A stretch of DNA of 32,018 bases from Arthrobacter sp. Br18 (lineage in GTDB: Bacteria; Actinomycetota; Actinomycetes; Actinomycetales; Micrococcaceae): positions 55,605 to 87,622 of the forward strand of contig NZ_KI914868.1 in NCBI RefSeq assembly GCF_000520555.1, read 5' to 3'. Below, in pieces: positions 31,683 through 32,018 of the stretch. How positions within the stretch are numbered: position 1 is the stretch's first letter; every line of letters begins with the position of its first letter. Position numbers and translations under genes: made by a program. The notes beneath the pieces are model-generated. The model did not search any database and was not told the DNA's origin. It saw nothing but the letters and a program-made list of their open reading frames with translations.

Positions 31683-32018
31683 GTGGTTCCTGGTGGGAAT
31701 CGGCGGTCATTTACCAGGTGTATCCGCGGTCGTTCGCGGACGGGGACGGCGACGGCGTGGGAGACCTCACGGGCCTCCTCGCCCGCCTGCCGTACATCGC
31801 CTCACTCGGCGTGGACGGTCTGTGGATGACGCCGTTCCAGCCCTCGCCCCAGGTGGACCAGGGCTACGACGTCAGCGACTACTGCGGTGTCGATCCGCTC
31901 TTCGGCACCCTGGAGCAGTTCGACCAGGTGCTTGACCTCGCACATTCGCTGGGGCTGCGCGTCCTGCTCGACGTCGTCCCGAACCACTGCTCGTCCGAGC
32001 ACCCGCTGTTCCGGCAGG
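31679..32018 (+). CDS. GH13 alpha-glucosidase, N-terminal part (cut by window end)
   Basis: Only the first 113 codons are in the window. The start is GTG at 31679, overlapping the permease stop as GTGA. The sequence WWESAVIYQVYPRSFADGDG, then GVGDLTGLLARLPYIASLGV and GLWMTPFQPSP, is the opening of the GH13 TIM barrel. DVVPNH is conserved region I. The SDYCGVDPLFGT segment is typical of alpha-glucosidases and related oligosaccharide hydrolases. The catalytic Asp and Glu lie beyond the edge, so exact specificity and integrity cannot be judged. No signal peptide is present, so the sugar is probably hydrolysed inside the cell after import by the ABC system upstream. Confidence 0.92.
   Translation, partial: MSGSWWESAVIYQVYPRSFADGDGDGVGDLTGLLARLPYIASLGVDGLWMTPFQPSPQVDQGYDVSDYCGVDPLFGTLEQFDQVLDLAHSLGLRVLLDVVPNHCSSEHPLFRQ

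Noticed and set aside
1-32018. Search for CRISPR arrays, tRNA/rRNA genes, transposases, integrases and toxin-antitoxin pairs.
   Set aside because: No regularly spaced repeats, cloverleaf sequences or mobile-element proteins were seen; the only dispersed repeat is the 60-bp palindrome.

Overview
The window is high-GC and gene-dense, with short intergenic gaps, many 1-8 bp gene overlaps, GTG starts and strong Shine-Dalgarno (SD) sites. Gene content (two CUT1 sugar importers with no ATPase of their own, FadR- and LacI-type sugar regulators, a ScyD/ScyE-like secreted propeller, a PGPGW membrane protein) points to an actinobacterium, most likely an Arthrobacter-like member of the Micrococcaceae. 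This is inferred from gene content only. No rRNA, tRNA, CRISPR array, insertion sequence or phage gene was seen. The window looks like a chromosomal catabolic region: several uptake-plus-degradation units, each with its own regulator.

Layout. (1) 1-2.1 kb: an MHS-type MFS permease (-) and a small conserved hypothetical (+). (2) 2.1-6.8 kb: a minus-strand operon of a histidinol-dehydrogenase-like enzyme and a polar-amino-acid ABC importer (binding protein, permease, ATPase), with a divergent LysR regulator. (3) 7.1-16.0 kb: an aldonate (sugar-acid) operon on the minus strand. Its order is CUT1 binding protein, two permeases, gluconokinase, DgoD, KDPG/KDPGal aldolase, KDG kinase, ManD. A FadR-type regulator is divergent. 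(4) 16.3-19.7 kb: a plus-strand run of a ScyD/ScyE-like secreted protein, a universal stress protein, a broken membrane/ACT-domain gene and an Asp/Glu/hydantoin-racemase-like protein. (5) 19.7-26.5 kb: a minus-strand operon of an N-carbamoyl-amino-acid/allantoate-type hydrolase, a DUF5058-like membrane protein, a second polytopic membrane protein, an M20D amidohydrolase and an amidase. A LacI-type regulator is divergent and appears to start at ATC. (6) 26.5-27.0 kb: a PGPGW membrane protein. (7) 27.3 kb to the end: a plus-strand alpha-glucoside operon of LacI, CUT1 binding protein, two permeases and a GH13 glucosidase cut by the window edge.

How the parts fit. In the aldonate unit two enolase-superfamily dehydratases, ManD (mannonate-type) and DgoD (galactonate), should make 2-keto-3-deoxy acids that share one PfkB kinase and one aldolase, yielding pyruvate and glyceraldehyde 3-phosphate. 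The amidohydrolase unit pairs two uncharacterised membrane proteins with three amide-bond hydrolases. It looks like uptake and hydrolysis of an N-acyl, N-carbamoyl or related amide compound through an undescribed two-part transporter, and it is the best candidate for new biology here.

Non-coding signals of note: two copies of a 60-bp palindromic repeat with a compensatory base-pair change, strong hairpins between binding-protein and permease genes in both CUT1 operons, and paired LacI-type operator-like palindromes in the 25.25-25.46 kb divergent region.
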